Origin: Berberis thunbergii | Taxonomy: Eukaryota; Streptophyta; Magnoliopsida; Ranunculales; Berberidaceae | Assembly (NCBI GenBank): GCA_003290165.1 | Contig: QNQO01000601.1 | Span: 372,001-436,000, forward strand | Reading direction: 5' to 3' | Length of the DNA stretch: 64,000 bases | Part shown: piece after piece, positions 21,664-34,082 of the stretch | How positions within the stretch are numbered: the stretch's first letter is position 1 | How the letters are laid out: each line of letters starts with the position of its first letter | The notes under the pieces: generated by a model | What the model was told of the DNA's origin: nothing | Seen by the model: only the letters and a program-made list of their open reading frames with translations | The model's database searches: none | Position numbers and translations under genes: made by a program

Positions 21664-21967
21664 CACTACACCAAATTGACATTTTTGTAACAACCCCCAA
21701 AACAATATCACTTTTGAGGTATAATAATTCACCAAATTGACATTTTCACAAACAAAGTGATACAATAATTGTATCACCATGAAGAGTATGGTTATAAAAG
21801 TGATACTATTCATGGTGATCCAACTTATTGTATCATTTTTTTGTGTAACTGTTTTCATTTTTTTGACTAAATTTAATTTTGACTTGAAATTGTTTAGTGA
21901 ATTGTAATGTCTCGAAAGTGTGATACTATTTTGAGAGTTGTTACAAAAGTGCAAATTTGATGCAGTG
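21664..21967. mobile_element. Small non-autonomous CACTA element, 304 bp
   Basis: Left end CACTACACCAAATTGACATT, right end (reverse complement) CACTGCATCAAATTTGCAC, both followed by TTTTGTAACAAC. A 3-bp duplication TGT lies at 21661-21663 and 21968-21970. CACTA termini with a 3-bp TSD define the superfamily. It has no coding capacity. Confidence 0.85.
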
Positions 21968-22209
21968 TGTTCAGTTGCAATGATTAAAAGAAGAAGAAAT
22001 TTGTCTAAACTTGATTATTTATCTACACATATTTTTTTTTTCAAAGAAGGCAAGCAAGGGTTGTAAGGGGCCCAAACCTGATTTAATTAAATATTGAAAT
22101 CAATACAAAAGCTAGCCAAGCCACATGAACCTAGCTCAAAAACAAAGAAGACAAAGCCTAATAAAGAAAGTTCTAAATCGTAGCAAAAGCTCTAGTTCTC
22201 TACCAAAAC

Positions 22210-23102
22210 TAGGGGTGGCAGTGGGGCGGATTTTCACGGATATCCGTCCCGTTTGGGGCAGATTTGGTAAAGGGTCCTTGGTTCTTGGGGCGGATACAGA
22301 TTTCAATTATGCATTCGTTTAATAATCGGGGCGGATACGGATAAATCCATATCCGCCCCACGGATATATGTTTAACCTGTGAAATTACAAAAATACCCTT
22401 CGAGTATATAAAGGGATTAACCCTTTCACAGTTTCACTCACACACACAGTCGCGGAGTCTATCCCTTCCATTCCCCCCTCTCACAGAGATATCACCCTCA
22501 CTCCCTCACACCGCCTTCCTCCCTCACACCGCCTCTCCCTCTGCCCTCCCTTCTCACAGAGAAAATGAGAGATCTCCCTCCCTCACACCAGAAGGTTTCG
22601 CCTCTCACAGAGAGAATGAGGGTCGAAACCTCTCACAAGTCAGACTCAGTTTCGCCTCTCACGGCCAAGATCAAATTCTCAGTCGAAATCGAAGCTTCCC
22701 ACCTTCTTCTCCCCATCAGAGATCAGATCTCGATCTCAGATCTATGTTATCAAATATGAGGGATCAATTTTTTTAGATTGAAGTTTTTTTATGTAATTTG
22801 TTGTAATTTTTTTTAGATCGAATTTGTTGTAATTTTTAGATTGATTTTTTTTTTTTGTAATTTGTTGTATGATTTTTTGTATGTATAAATGATCGTTTAC
22901 CTATATTTTACTGTGTAATGAAGAAAAAATTTTAACGGATATTTTGGGCGGGGCGGATATCTGTCTATCCGTGTAGGGCGGAGGCGGTTTTTTAATAAAT
23001 TTATAAACGAATTCGCGGAGCGGATTTGGGGATCCGTTATTCCTGACGGATCCGGGATGGATTTGCTCAAATCCGCCCCAATCCGCCCCGTTGCCATCCC
23101 TA
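22210..23102. mobile_element. Non-autonomous hAT element, 893 bp
   Basis: Termini TAGGGGTGGCAGTGGGGCGG and (reverse complement) TAGGGATGGCAACGGGGCGG; 8-bp duplication ACCAAAAC at 22202-22209 and 23103-23110. Subterminal GGGGCGGAT/ATCCGCCCC repeats occur at both ends. The middle (22395-22760) is a CT-rich leader-like stretch, likely the promoter/5' UTR of a lost transposase. Its termini differ from the 5.9-kb hAT, so it is another family. Confidence 0.9.
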
Positions 23103-23304
23103 ACCAAAACACATAGGTTATTAGCCTGGAAACACTCTTAACAAGTTCTGAACTAGAACTAACTCTCCTATTTCAGAAGTTGCTTTTGCTATACTAGATC
23201 TAACTACACACAGTAAACTACCAAAGGAGGAAAAAAAAAAAAAAAGTCTGATTTACTAATTGTTTTCCTACAGGATGAAACTTTCCTAGTTGTTTCATTG
23301 AATA

Positions 23305-25833
23305 TCATGCCTTGTACTTCTTGGATGAAGAGCCATTAGAAACGCCACGCGGCTGATTATTGGGCTTTTGAGGACTCATTGGAACTTCATCGTCAGCTTC
23401 ATTAATTTCTTCCTCCTTACGCAAGGCAGTGAATTGAGCATCCAAAGACTTTGCTGCAGCCAACCATGCCAGAACAATCGTCAAGAGTATTGCTCCCAGG
23501 TAGGGAGTTGAATTGGCTAGTGACCCAAATACAATGATCATGAATTGTTGAATAAGAGCACCACCTGACTTCCCCAACGGGTTGCAGACAACATCAACGG
23601 CTGCCTTGCCTTTCACCTACACACATCCAAAGTATCAGGATCAAAGCAACGAAAGGGATAGAATTGCATAATAAGAGTTACGAATGTTCTAGAGTTTAAC
23701 CATTGTATCCTCATCTAAAGGAATGTAAGCCATTTCTTTGCAAGGATCAAATAAGCTGTACTTCGCACTCTTACTGAAGATATTCTGCAATGCACCCACA
23801 TAAACGGCTGCAAGTAATGGAGTTAACCCAAAATTTTCAAGAAAAGGTGATATTGGATCTCCAAGTAGGATCAGAGAGAAGAATGCAACTCCTGTTAGAA
23901 GCAACACCGACGGTGTGATCTTTGCAGCAACTCCCCACCCATATTTGTCAAATACCCATTGGCTTAGCAACATCATTGTGAAAGTTGCAATCCCGGTGGC
24001 AGTTGAAAAATCACCCATGAAAGAAGAATACTCATTTGGGCTGGGAAACTGAACATTCAAAAAACATCCATACACTTTAGCACCATATGGAGCATATAAA
24101 AGGAAGATATATTTGCAAGTCAAGGTCAGTTTACCTGGGCCTTAAGCTTTGATTTCCATGTAACTTCTACTAGGTTGATGCTAATACCATAGGCAACGAC
24201 CAAAGTGGCGAGGTTCCTTACATATCTTGAAGAGAGTAAGAATTTTAAGCTTTCCATTGTATTCAGATTTGGCTTTTCCTGCAAACAGGTAACGTTACAC
24301 TAAGAAAAACTTAAGGAACAACTCTCAAACAACTTCTTCAATAACTAACACCTTCAAAGCGCCAATGTCTACAAGGTTTCAGATTGACGAACACAGATTT
24401 ACATCAGAAAGGAAAGTATTCATGTACGGTTTGTCAGACTTGATAAGCGAATTTTAGAACTCTTGTTTACCTTTCAATAGACTTTAAAACATGATCTTTC
24501 CCATACAAACCAAAACTGAAACTCATCAAGGGCGTGCAAGGAAACAACATTTTAGATTTAGCAATGGGGATTACCTTCTTCTTCCTCTTACGATTTGCAA
24601 GAGGTACATAAGTATTCACCCACCAGTACAGAAGACAGATAGCAAGCCCCATCATCACCACAATGCTCATCATACCTTTCAGGGAGATAGCCCACCCATC
24701 AACTCCAGGACCCAATTTTTTTCTCATGTTCGAGAAATATTTCACTGTCCTCCCCGAGAAAATGAGTGCAACATTAGCTCCAAGGCCAAACAAAGGGTAA
24801 AATCTTTTGGCTTCATCAACAGTTGTTATCTGAAATGGAGAAAACACAAAGTACCATTCAAGTTTGAATCAGGAAACACATTATGTGTGAGAGCATGCAT
24901 GCTATATAATCTCAAATTTCAATCAGGTTCTGCAATCAAATGTGATTTATCTAAGCATTTGATTGTAAATAAAATATTTAGATAAAAGTTTGAAGATGTA
25001 TCTTTCAGAACTCAGAAGGGGCAAAGACAGGTATTAATAAAAACAAAATTCATCAAAAGAATTATATAGTTAACTACCATCACCTGATTGGCGAATCCCC
25101 AAAACAGAACAGAGACAACAACACTGCCCCACAACTCGGCCATTACATAAAATAAACAGAAGCTCCAAATCCTCAGAATTGCGACAGGACCCAGGAACCT
25201 CGGTCCAAGTGTCTCTAGAAGCCTATCAGCAAGTGCAGTGGGGTGAAATACATTGCTGAGAGGATACAAAACAAACCCAAATGCGCCAAAAAACGCTATA
25301 AATGGGAAAATGACAGTGTAAAACAAAGCTCTCTTTGATAACACATTGGCTAACTTAGTGTACAAAATCATAAATCCAATTGCCAAAGGTAAATTCACCC
25401 AAGTTTTCAAAAAGGGAATGATCTCTGCACTGCTTCCTTTAGCCGTCACGACTAAGACATCTTTGGTGTCTCTCAGAACTGTGTAATTGAAGAGAATGCA
25501 AAAGAACATTAACCCAAGTGGGATAATTTTTTTAAGAGTTAAAACTTCAACCCCAAAGATTTTTGGTTTCTTTTTATCACCAAACAAATAGTGGTCATCT
25601 CCTGCTGTACTACTACAAATCTGCAAATTTGTACTTTCTTTGTGATATGCATGAGTTTCAGAAATAACCCTATTGAAGTTTGAGACCCCATTGATATATA
25701 GAGAAAACCCATTATGAGGTTTGATTGTGTTGGCACTGCCCCATTGGCACAATGTATTTGGTGTGGAGAAGACTCTGGTTTTTAAGTTTAGTGCACGAGG
25801 AACAACCCCTTGGGATTGTAGAACAGTTTTCAT
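23305..25833 (-). CDS. Plastidic ATP/ADP carrier (TLC/NTT family), five exons, 602 aa
   Basis: Imports cytosolic ATP into plastids in exchange for ADP plus phosphate, at the inner envelope. Exons on the minus strand: 25833-25084, 24829-24575, 24278-24135, 24048-23701, 23616-23305; all introns have GT/AG ends and the sum (1,809 nt) is an exact frame. Residues 1 to about 80 are Ser/Thr/Asn-rich and look like a transit peptide. From residue 91 the sequence is the conserved TLC core: KIFGVEVLTLKKIIPLGLMF, RDTKDVLVVTAKGSSAEIIP, AELWGSVVVSVLFWGFANQ, GPGVDGWAISLKGMMSIVV, SKSAKYSLFDPCKEMAYIPL, NPLGKSGGALIQQFMI, with about 11-12 hydrophobic segments. The C-terminal tail is hydrophilic (SSSKKYKA). Length matches known plant AATP1/NTT proteins. 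No damage is seen; an ordinary functional gene. 5' UTR lies above 25833. Confidence 0.95.
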
Positions 25834-28800
25834 CCTCTCTAACTTGTTTTCAACAACTCAGAATCTCAGCAATCATAGGAACTTGAGAGCAAAACAGAGA
25901 TGCATGAAGTGTAAGGTCGACAAGTCAATCTCTCTTCCTATAAAACAGTCCAAAAGAAGAGGTGGGAGTATGACTAAGACAGGGTCAATCCAGGAAGCAA
26001 AGAAAGTGGATCACAATCATATTATCCCCAACTAATAGCGGAGCGTAGTTATACATGATTGAGAATTTTTTTTTTATTTGATTGAGAAGAATTGATCAAA
26101 GATTTCAGGTGCCGTTGGGTTATTTGGACTTGAAAATGGCTATGGTATTCAAGCATAGCTACCAACTCACTTTGAAATATAAAATGTTAGGATAAAACAA
26201 TGAACTCAAAAAGTTAAGTTTAAGGTGTAAATTTCTTTAATTTGAAATAGAACAAAGACACTAATTTTGGATTTAAAATAAAACATCTTTTTAAATGATT
26301 GGATTGTACAACAGGCTCAAGGAATACTATTGTAATTATGCTACTTCGGCTTTTTCACTCTTGTTTCATTATGAACATTTCAGAACGAACAATTCTTTGG
26401 TGCAAACGCAAATCGCAACTTACAGGTTTGAATCTCGTCACTATTGCGACACAATAAACTAGTTATCCCAATGTGTCAAATATCCACTGTGAGCATAAAA
26501 GTAAAATGTGTTAACACACCTGGCTTCTGAGAAAATTTTTTCAAGATACTTTAGTAAAATCAGTAGAAGTGAAAGTAATGAGAAAATGTGCTGCAAAATC
26601 TAATACTTCCACAACCCTTCGTATCCCTGTAATAGGATGGCCTTCAGAATACCATAGACCTGTAATCTGATCTCAGTGATTTCTCAAACACAAACCACAC
26701 TTCCGTTTCTCTTATCCGGTATCAAATGGGAAATTGTGGGCAAACAGAGCCCCTTTTTCAATAGTATCAATACCAAATGTGAATGTTGTGTACCAAAAAA
26801 TATGATCATATGGATGGATTGCCGATCATGGTTGATGCATACATATCACAAGGCAATGACTGAATATTAGTTTGATCAACGACTTTTTTCAACCAAAATG
26901 AGAATATCAACCTTTTCTGACAGATGATTCCATTAGTTCAGAAACATAAACTGCTATCTTTAGCATTTGCATTTTCTGAAAGGAATATTTCTTATGTGAA
27001 CAACTGAATCTTTATAAGACTGAAAGAAAAAAATAAATTAATGAATACAACTGATTCTTAGGGAACAAAGAAAAGTATGCACAACCTCTGGGAAATGTCA
27101 AGGGACCTTGGAAAATAGAAGATGATCTTCTCTAACTTACATATAGAGCATTATTTAGACTTATTAGTACAATGCCTCAACTGAAACCCCAAGCAGTGTT
27201 TAAAGCATCTGAATGAAGCTGAAACCAGACTGCTTTCTTCAAGTCAAGAGCCCATCAAATCCAAAGAACTCGAGGAATTACGCCAACTAAAATGTAAACT
27301 TCCCTCAGCCTGCAGTTAATGCAATATATATCAAGTTAATATGGGAAATGATTTACTTCACAACCAACATAAATTATTATATACAACTAAAATATAGCAA
27401 GCCAAGTACAGGCTAGCGCTGGAGCATAATATCAAATATGGTCACAAAATTAGGTCGCAATCATTCTTTTAAGCTTGTATGACTGTTTCAGTGTATAAAA
27501 CATAAAGGATCTTATTACCGAAATGTAATTTATATGATTCTGAAATCTCCCATAAAAAATATCAGAAAAAACACAACAGAGCCCTTCAATGGGTTAGAAG
27601 AGAAATTGCATGTGATTAAGATGCACAGATACTTTGCAACTGGCAGTGTACCCATACCAAATAGGTGTTGGATAGCTATATAGCTATACACCTCTGAGTG
27701 TCTGATGTTCCTAATCATGTCTTGACAATACGGAACAGGAACAGCCATTTTTTCGAGATGGTCTTGAATACAGTTTCAAGTTTATTTCGGTTATTTTTGT
27801 TTGTTTTGTTGGACACTGGACAGCAAATAACAAAAAGGGAGAAAATGAAGGTGAGCGATGAGGTGATTGGTGATGTTACCAAATAAGCAATGTTAAACAT
27901 GCACGAGTATGATTAGACTTGTGAGACTAAGTTGTGATGTAAGACTTATGTTATGAGCTTTGATGTTTTGTAGTTTCAGTTTTGAGATTTTGTTGTATCC
28001 TCGTGTCTGTATCTTATTCAATACAACACTTGTACCCGTGTCCGTGCTATCTACCATGAAATGAATGCAGTTGATGCCATTCTATATAACATGTTCATTA
28101 TTACGTACTTACATCTGCTGTAATTAGATTTGTATAGTCAATCGATTATACAAGGAGAGGAAAAAAAATCCGAAGTAAAATTTCCATTCATGACTAAGAC
28201 ACCAAGAGCTAATCTCCAATCAAGATAGACGGAAAAAAAAATAGGGAGTGAGAGCCCAAGACAAATAAAGGAAAAGCGAATGAAGCTAAAACCAGGATCC
28301 ATTGTCGAAGCACAAAGATTTTCACTTGCACTCTATGGTTTTGACTTGAAATCACCTTCGTGTTCATATCAATGGCAAGATTGATCATGTCAATAAAAAA
28401 TATTGGTTTCACCAAAACACAGGTTGCTATCATTGGATAACTAAACTAGGGGATTCAAAGATTAAATGCATTTGAAGAAAGAAAGAAAAAAACGAAGAGG
28501 CATATATGAGCATTCCACCGAAAAAGATAGGTTTTCCTTGTAAAATGACGAAGTTAAACCAAATATAAATTAGTTAGTGATGACTTATTGCAATCAGATC
28601 CTTTCAGTATTCAATCCATAGAAAAATAGTTAACAAATAGAGGTTAATCCACTGTATTTCAAACAAGCGTTTCCAGGAGTGTCATGATGTCTCTGATGTG
28701 TGGGCAGTTGGCACATGCGAAAATGAAGTGTCCATAAGAAAGTGGTTAACAAAGGTCGGTTTTGACACATGACATGCGTTAAGGTACCCATTAAAACTCG

Positions 28801-28895
28801 TATCCATCTTGGGACTTCACATCTTTAGTAATCCATTTGGGATTTAAGAATGGAAAGAAGTTTGAGACTATCTACAGAAAGTGAGCACTTGCACA
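25834..28895. other. Promoter side of the ATP/ADP carrier, then non-coding spacer
   Basis: The first 200 bp or so would be the 5' UTR and proximal promoter of the carrier gene. Beyond that, short open frames (26676, 27530, 27698, 28209) show no recognisable protein. No tRNA, clear TSD or TIR was found. Confidence 0.4.
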
Positions 28896-29522
28896 CTATG
28901 TTATTTAATCGGTGATTAGTCAGTGATTAATCCCCGATTAATCTCTTCTCGCTAGTAGATATTACGATTTAATTTATTGTTTGAATAAAATCTAACCTAT
29001 TAATCGGCGAGAATTGGTGATTTCTTGCCGAATTACCGTTTAATCGATTTCTAAACTCACCAATTAATTGATCCATGACAATATATAAATAAACGAGAAA
29101 TGTTAATGTTATTTTTAAATAAATTTCCCTAACCTCAACAATACTCAAGAGTGTCTGAAGAGGCTAGAGAGAGAAAAATCAAAGAGAATATATATATATA
29201 TATAAAAAATCTAAGAGAAAAGAGAAAAACGACCAAAGAAAAATATCAACAAAAACTAAAGAATATGGAAAGTATCACTTTTATCTAACATCAATTTTTT
29301 TTTCTTATAATTTTCCTTAAATTGTGACATATGATGTTAATACTTCAAATTCATTAATTTTCAATTTTTTTTTCTCTTGTAGTAAACATATTACTTAGAA
29401 GGATAAAGAAAATATGTTTATAAAATACATGCCGATTAATTCCGACTAATCCTGATTAATTTCGATTAATCTCATAACGCTTCTGAACCGATTAGGGTTC
29501 GATTAACTATTTAACTACATAG
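28896..29522. mobile_element. Probable old non-autonomous hAT-like element, 627 bp
   Basis: Inverted ends CTATGTTATTTAATCG (left) and, from the right, CTATGTAGTTAAATAGTTAATCG. The subterminal sequence is rich in GATTAATC/TTAATCGG motifs at both ends. Flanks CTTGCACA and CTTGGAGC match at only 5 of 8 positions, so the TSD is degraded or the boundaries are slightly off. Its termini resemble the better-defined element at 31351-31842. Confidence 0.5.
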
Positions 29523-31263
29523 CTTGGAGCCTTGGACATCGTCTGAAAGACATCATTATCTTCTGGTAGAACACCAAAAGGGTTTTAGGAAAAAAAAAAA
29601 AAAAAACCCTCCCTTGCACAACGTAGTTCTCAATCACTATTTTTCTGCTGAGCAGAAAGAACAGACCAGGGATATGAATCCATCAACATAAGAGTAACAT
29701 TTCCTCGAGTAAATTCCCATGGCGTACTACCATTTGTGATGTCCACGGTCCACCTTTTATAAAGAAGTTTCCCTACAAGAATGCTTATTCTAACTAATAT
29801 ATGAAAAAAAAGGTGTTTTAATAACTTGAGCTTTTAAAGTAAATGGTGATTTACGGTGGTATCCGAGCATTAGGTTCTAAAAGTTCATGGGTGTCTTGTC
29901 TGGCATTAAGTGCTAGCATTAACTCAAGTCGAATCTCAGTTTGCCCACATGCCAACAATTCAAAATTGTATTTCTCTTGCAATGTAGTGCACCTGGCAAT
30001 GCCCAATGATTCTAAAAGTTGTAGCATCCAAAGGTAATAAACCTAGACCGAAGTTGTCTGGAGCACGAGTGGGACAAGATGCTGACAATCGCTTCAGGAA
30101 CCCCGGGAGTCGCAGCCAAGCCAAGGCAGAGCCATAAAATGAATTGTTAATTTGCTTGACAAAAGAAATTATTATAGATTATTTAATGAACATATTCACG
30201 AAATAACCTGACAATTACTCCATCTTTGACAAACCCATATGTTACCTAATCTCCACCCACAAGAAACCAACCAAACTAAAATAACTAACATACCACAAGT
30301 TAATAAGTCGAAATGGATAATTCAAATATCCATGTCATCCCCCGATTCAATGTAATCATTCTCATGTTCATCATCATCGACCAAGTCAATTTATCACGTG
30401 AGTTATACACTTCTATTAATAATTCATATAATAGAAGTGCGCATAAAAACAATTAAATAAATAATCATAGGCATTTGTGGCACATATCGTGATAGCACCC
30501 AACAGTATTACCACCCAAGGTGAGGCGTAGCACTGCGGCAAGCCGCAACAGACAAAACTGAATGAGGGGAATTGAGTTGTGGGGGCGTGACTTAAAAATA
30601 AAAATACCGCCCGATGGCACCTCAAACAACATAGACGTGGACTGTGCTTGATATTTGAAAAATTAACCATATCTAAATGCTCAAGCTCAATGGTAATGTA
30701 ACAAACATGAAAGATATCACTACTATCTTTGATCCAAAAGCGTGCGCTTTACCAAGAGATGCACGGTGGCTAATACAAATTATCATCCTTATATCCAATT
30801 TGTTCACAGTCAAGCACATTTCCAAGTCTATCGCTCCATCAAAGGTGCCTTTTTATGTTTATCCATCCACCACAATACCTTGCGAAGATATCCAAGAAAA
30901 AATGGAAGTCAGTTTTCTTCATACCAGCTGAATGTCTACCTCCCTTAAGATTCTATATACCCATACGTCATTCCAACACTTAATACCAAATTCAAAATTG
31001 GGGCCTCCCGACCAGATAGTCTGCTGCGAAATTTTCTTCACTATATATTTTCTATAAGCTTCTATAAGTTGTGACTCCACCTGGTCACTATTATCCGCTT
31101 CACTATATATTTTCATGCAAGGAAATAGTATCACAATTTTAGTTGCCAAATCATTTCTACTCGCATTTAGAAATGAACGAATGCTTCATATTGACAAGAG
31201 TTGTGTCCGAAGAAAACATTCCGATAGCATTGTAAAAACTAATTGTCAAAATGAAACATCCCT
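29523..31263. other. Non-coding spacer
   Basis: No supportable gene. It includes a poly(A) run of 17 at 29590-29606. The minus-strand frame at 30919-31149 (with WSGGPNFEFGIKCWNDVW) has some amino-acid complexity but I cannot place it in a family. Confidence 0.35.
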
Positions 31264-31349
31264 GGATGGGCAATGAAGGAAAGATTTTCTAGTTATGGGC
31301 AATGAAGCAAAGATTTTCTAGTTATGGGCAATGAAACAATGATTTTCTA
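31264..31349 (+). repeat. 29-bp tandem repeat, three copies
   Basis: Unit GTTATGGGCAATGAAGCAAAG followed by ATTTTCTA, at about 31264, 31292 and 31321. The hAT-type element at 31351 inserted at the end of the third copy, duplicating its TTTTCTAG. Confidence 0.85.
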
Positions 31350-31350
31350 G

Positions 31351-31842
31351 CTGTGCAGTTAAAATAACGTTATAACGCCGATATAACTCTGATAAAACGC
31401 TTAACGAGGTGAGCCATTACGTTGTGAGATTATCACGTTTTTGTATCACGACTCCGATATAACGCCATTATATGGCCATTATTGAGATAACGTTTGTTTT
31501 TCAATAACGTCGTTTTAACTTTTTGTTCTAATATATAAAAAAAAAATCACCCATTTCATTCTCGCTCAAAGAAGAAGGACCAGAGCTCGCTGTTGTCAAT
31601 CAGCAGAGAACCAAACCTCGCCGGTGACATAGAAAATCATACGAAGAGAAGATGATTTTTTAATAATGTTTTGATTTTTTGAATTTAAAGTTATGAACAT
31701 GATTTACTTTTTTGTCTCTATAATACATCAATACTTTGTGGTGGTATTAAAAATATATATAACAAAATTTTCCGTTATATACCGTTATAACCTATAAGTC
31801 CTCTGAACCGTTATGAGTCCGTTATCCGTTTTAACTGCATAG
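31351..31842. mobile_element. Non-autonomous hAT element, 492 bp
   Basis: Ends CTGTGCAGTTAAAA (left) and, inverted, CTATGCAGTTAAAA (right), flanked by an 8-bp duplication TTTTCTAG (31343-31350 and 31843-31850). Subterminal regions carry many ATAACG/CGTTAT motifs. No coding capacity. Confidence 0.85.
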
Positions 31843-31921
31843 TTTTCTAGTTATGTAACAAGGAATAGAATTATTGTTGTTCCAAACATGGCAATCTCAG
31901 GAAAGTTTGACATGCCACATA

Positions 31922-32068
31922 CAACATACAACATACAAAATCAATAACAAAATTCCATAAGTGACTGCAATGATAAATCAAGGAAATGTACGGGGAAAAA
32001 TACAACATACAAACTTAATCACAGAATTCCAAATGTAACTGCAATGGAAAATCAAGGAAATGTAACGT
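31922..32068 (+). repeat. Tandem duplication of about 75 bp, two copies
   Basis: Two diverged copies of a block running ACATACAA...ATTCCA...ACTGCAATG...AATCAAGGAAATGTA, the first at about 31922-31992 and the second at about 31998-32067. It lies just 3' of the trihelix gene's stop codon, so may be in its 3' UTR. Confidence 0.7.
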
Positions 32069-32102
32069 AAAAAAAGCATAAAAGGGATGAAAGTAACATA
32101 CA

Positions 32103-33354
32103 TCACCCACTAGTATTCTCTGTTGACACATCAAACTCCTCATCATCTCCCTGTCGAATTTTAGCTATCTCGGCCTGTGCTCGCTCCATGATCTTCCTCT
32201 TTTGCAATTCCAAATCTCTATGAAACTCCATCCTCATCTTCTCCAACTCTACCACCTGCTGCCTCTTATTATTCTCAATCTTTTCATAAATTTCACCAAA
32301 CTTGTGAATTGAATCCGCAAGCAATCTAAATGAAGACCCTCCACGACCACCTTCTGTTGCCCTTGGCCTTTTTTTAGGAGGTAGACCATCTGAATCATCC
32401 TCTTCATGAGCAGATGATTCTGAATTCGCAGGACTGTCCCTCATCTCATCCAACCCATTCGAGCAATCTCTACCATTCATAAAAACATACTCCCCCGAAT
32501 CCAATCCACATGAAAGTCCAGGCTTCGCCAACGAAGACAACAACGCATCCATTTTCTTAAAATAAACCCATTTACTAGCCTCCCCAGTTTCAGCCATTCT
32601 CATCTTCTCCTTCTTGTACTTCTTCTTCAATGTATCCAATCTATTCCTACATTGTGCATCCGTCCTCATCACTTTCGACACTTGTGACACCTTCCTAGCA
32701 ACTTCATGCCATTCATCGGACCTCAAACTCTTTCTCCCAAGCTGAACAAACCTATCTCCCCAGGCATCTAACAACACAAAAGTAGCATTCTCCGTCCAAT
32801 CCGCTGGCGAAGTCCTACCAAATGCCGGCCTAGGAACCGAAGCACTCGCAGCAACAGCCCTAGCAGTAGCAGCAGCAACAGGTGGTATCACAACCCGTGG
32901 CGCAAACTCATACCCTAAATTCTTTAACTTCCTCTTCTTCCTCTGTCTCCTAGACTCCTCTCCAATCCCAGACCTTGTTCGATAAAGATCCTTAATTGTA
33001 TCATCTCGATTGTCTCCGTCCACTATCCCCTTCCTCCTCCTCATCATCAGTATCATCATCATCATCCTCAATAACATCAACCTCATCTTCCCCATCTTCT
33101 TCTTCATCATCTTCTGCTTCTTCTCTATGAACCCCATTTTCCTCTTCACCTTTTCCTTCTTCTTCTTCTTCCTCCTCCTCCCCTTCCTCCTCTTCTTCTC
33201 CCTCTTCTTCTTCTTCTTCTTCTTCTTCTTTATCCCCAATTGGCTGACTATAAGAAGAGGGGTTTCTCTGGGAAAGCTTGTGCCGATGCGAAGATTGATA
33301 ATTTCCAGTGTAACGGTTCGAAGGGTACCTCACGTCATCCTCTGTATCATCCAT
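32103..33354 (-). CDS. Trihelix transcription factor (ASIL type), single exon, apparent frameshift
   Basis: A nuclear DNA-binding protein of the plant trihelix family. The likely start is ATG at 33354, giving MDDTEDDVRYPSNRYTGNYQ, a typical ASIL-type N-terminus, followed by a long Glu/Asp tract. That frame stops at 33001. The DNA-binding part is one frame over: DGDNRDDTIKDLYRTRSG, then the trihelix domain (about 32800-32530) with Trp landmarks ADWTENATFVLLDAWGDRF, RSDEWHEVARKVSQ, QCRNRLDTLKKKYKKEK and KWVYFKKMDALL, a PPKKRPR nuclear signal and a C-terminal coiled coil (YEKIENNKRQQVVELEKMRM, then LELQKRKIMERAQAEIAKI). The long frame opening at 33239 with poly-Lys is the acidic tract read out of frame, not a real N-terminus. 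A one-base indel at about 33005-33045, biological or in the assembly, explains it. The stop is at 32103. Confidence 0.85.
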
Positions 33355-33708
33355 TGCTGCAAAATTTCACACCAAGAACCCTAGTTTCCTCCCTCAACAA
33401 ACCTAAGACCTAACTCTCCATTACAACAACAATAGTGAATGTAAATGAAAAAGAAAAGAAAAAAAATGAAAATTTCTGAAAGGTAGAAACCTAATTGTTG
33501 AAAAATCACGACAAGATTGTGCCTTTGGATTTGGTGGAAGAAACCCTAATTTGGGAAAAAGAAAATTTAGGGTTTAGGAGAGGGGAAAGGGAAGAGAAGG
33601 AGACCACTTTTTGCGTACTTTCAGGTTAGGTTGGTTCAGAGAAAAGAAGAGATCTTGGTGGAATTGCTAACGTACGCATTGTGCGGCTAGAAAAACATGA
33701 AAATCGAC

Positions 33709-33782
33709 CGACCACAGTGGGAGTCGAACCCACGACCTTTTGATCCGAAGTCAAACGCGCTAATCCACTGCGCTATGCGGTC
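33709..33782 (-). tRNA. tRNA-Arg(TCG)
   Basis: On the minus strand a 74-nt cloverleaf begins GACCGCATAGCGCAGTGGAT. The acceptor arms GACCGCA and TGTGGTC pair with one G-T, and the discriminator is G. The anticodon loop CTTCGGA (33750-33744) has anticodon TCG at 33748-33746, stem TTTGA/TCAAA. The T arm has GGTTCGACTCC (box B). There is no intron and no encoded CCA, as expected of a nuclear gene. It lies about 350 bp upstream of the trihelix start, in the same orientation. Confidence 0.96.
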
Positions 33783-33887
33783 CTATATGGACACTTTCTA
33801 AATCTTTAAATCTCAAAACATAAAAACGTTAGATTCCCAAGCTCCGGGCAGGGAAGGGGGAGGCCCTTTTGTTCGAATGTATATTAT

Positions 33888-34038
33888 CAGAAGTTCTAAA
33901 TGGCGAGGAAACCAGCGAGGTTCATCCCTCTCGGGATGCGTACCTTCCATCCCCTTTGGCGCATTCCGAGGGGATGGAGAATTGCACCCCCCCCCCCCCC
34001 CCCTCCCTCACTAATTTCCTCGCCATTTAGATGGGTTC
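33888..34038. mobile_element. Mutator-type foldback MITE of the GCGAGG family, complete, 151 bp
   Basis: 9-bp duplication GTATATTAT at 33879-33887 and 34039-34047. Arms CTAAATGGCGAGGAAACCAG and, inverted, CTAAATGGCGAGGAAATTAG. The interior contains TCGGGATGCG and a run of 17 C (33987-34003) that may vary in length or be a sequencing artefact. Confidence 0.88.
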
Positions 34039-34082
34039 GTATATTATATCACCTGAAAACCCACATTTTTGTGTATAAATAT

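Noticed and set aside
27530..28433. Short open frames downstream of 27.5 kb as genes
   Set aside because: No splice context, codon bias or recognisable domains; overlapping frames on both strands.
33001..33239. Poly-Lys N-terminus of the long trihelix reading frame (start at 33239)
   Set aside because: It is the Glu-rich tract read one base out of frame; the conserved MDDTEDD start is in the other frame.
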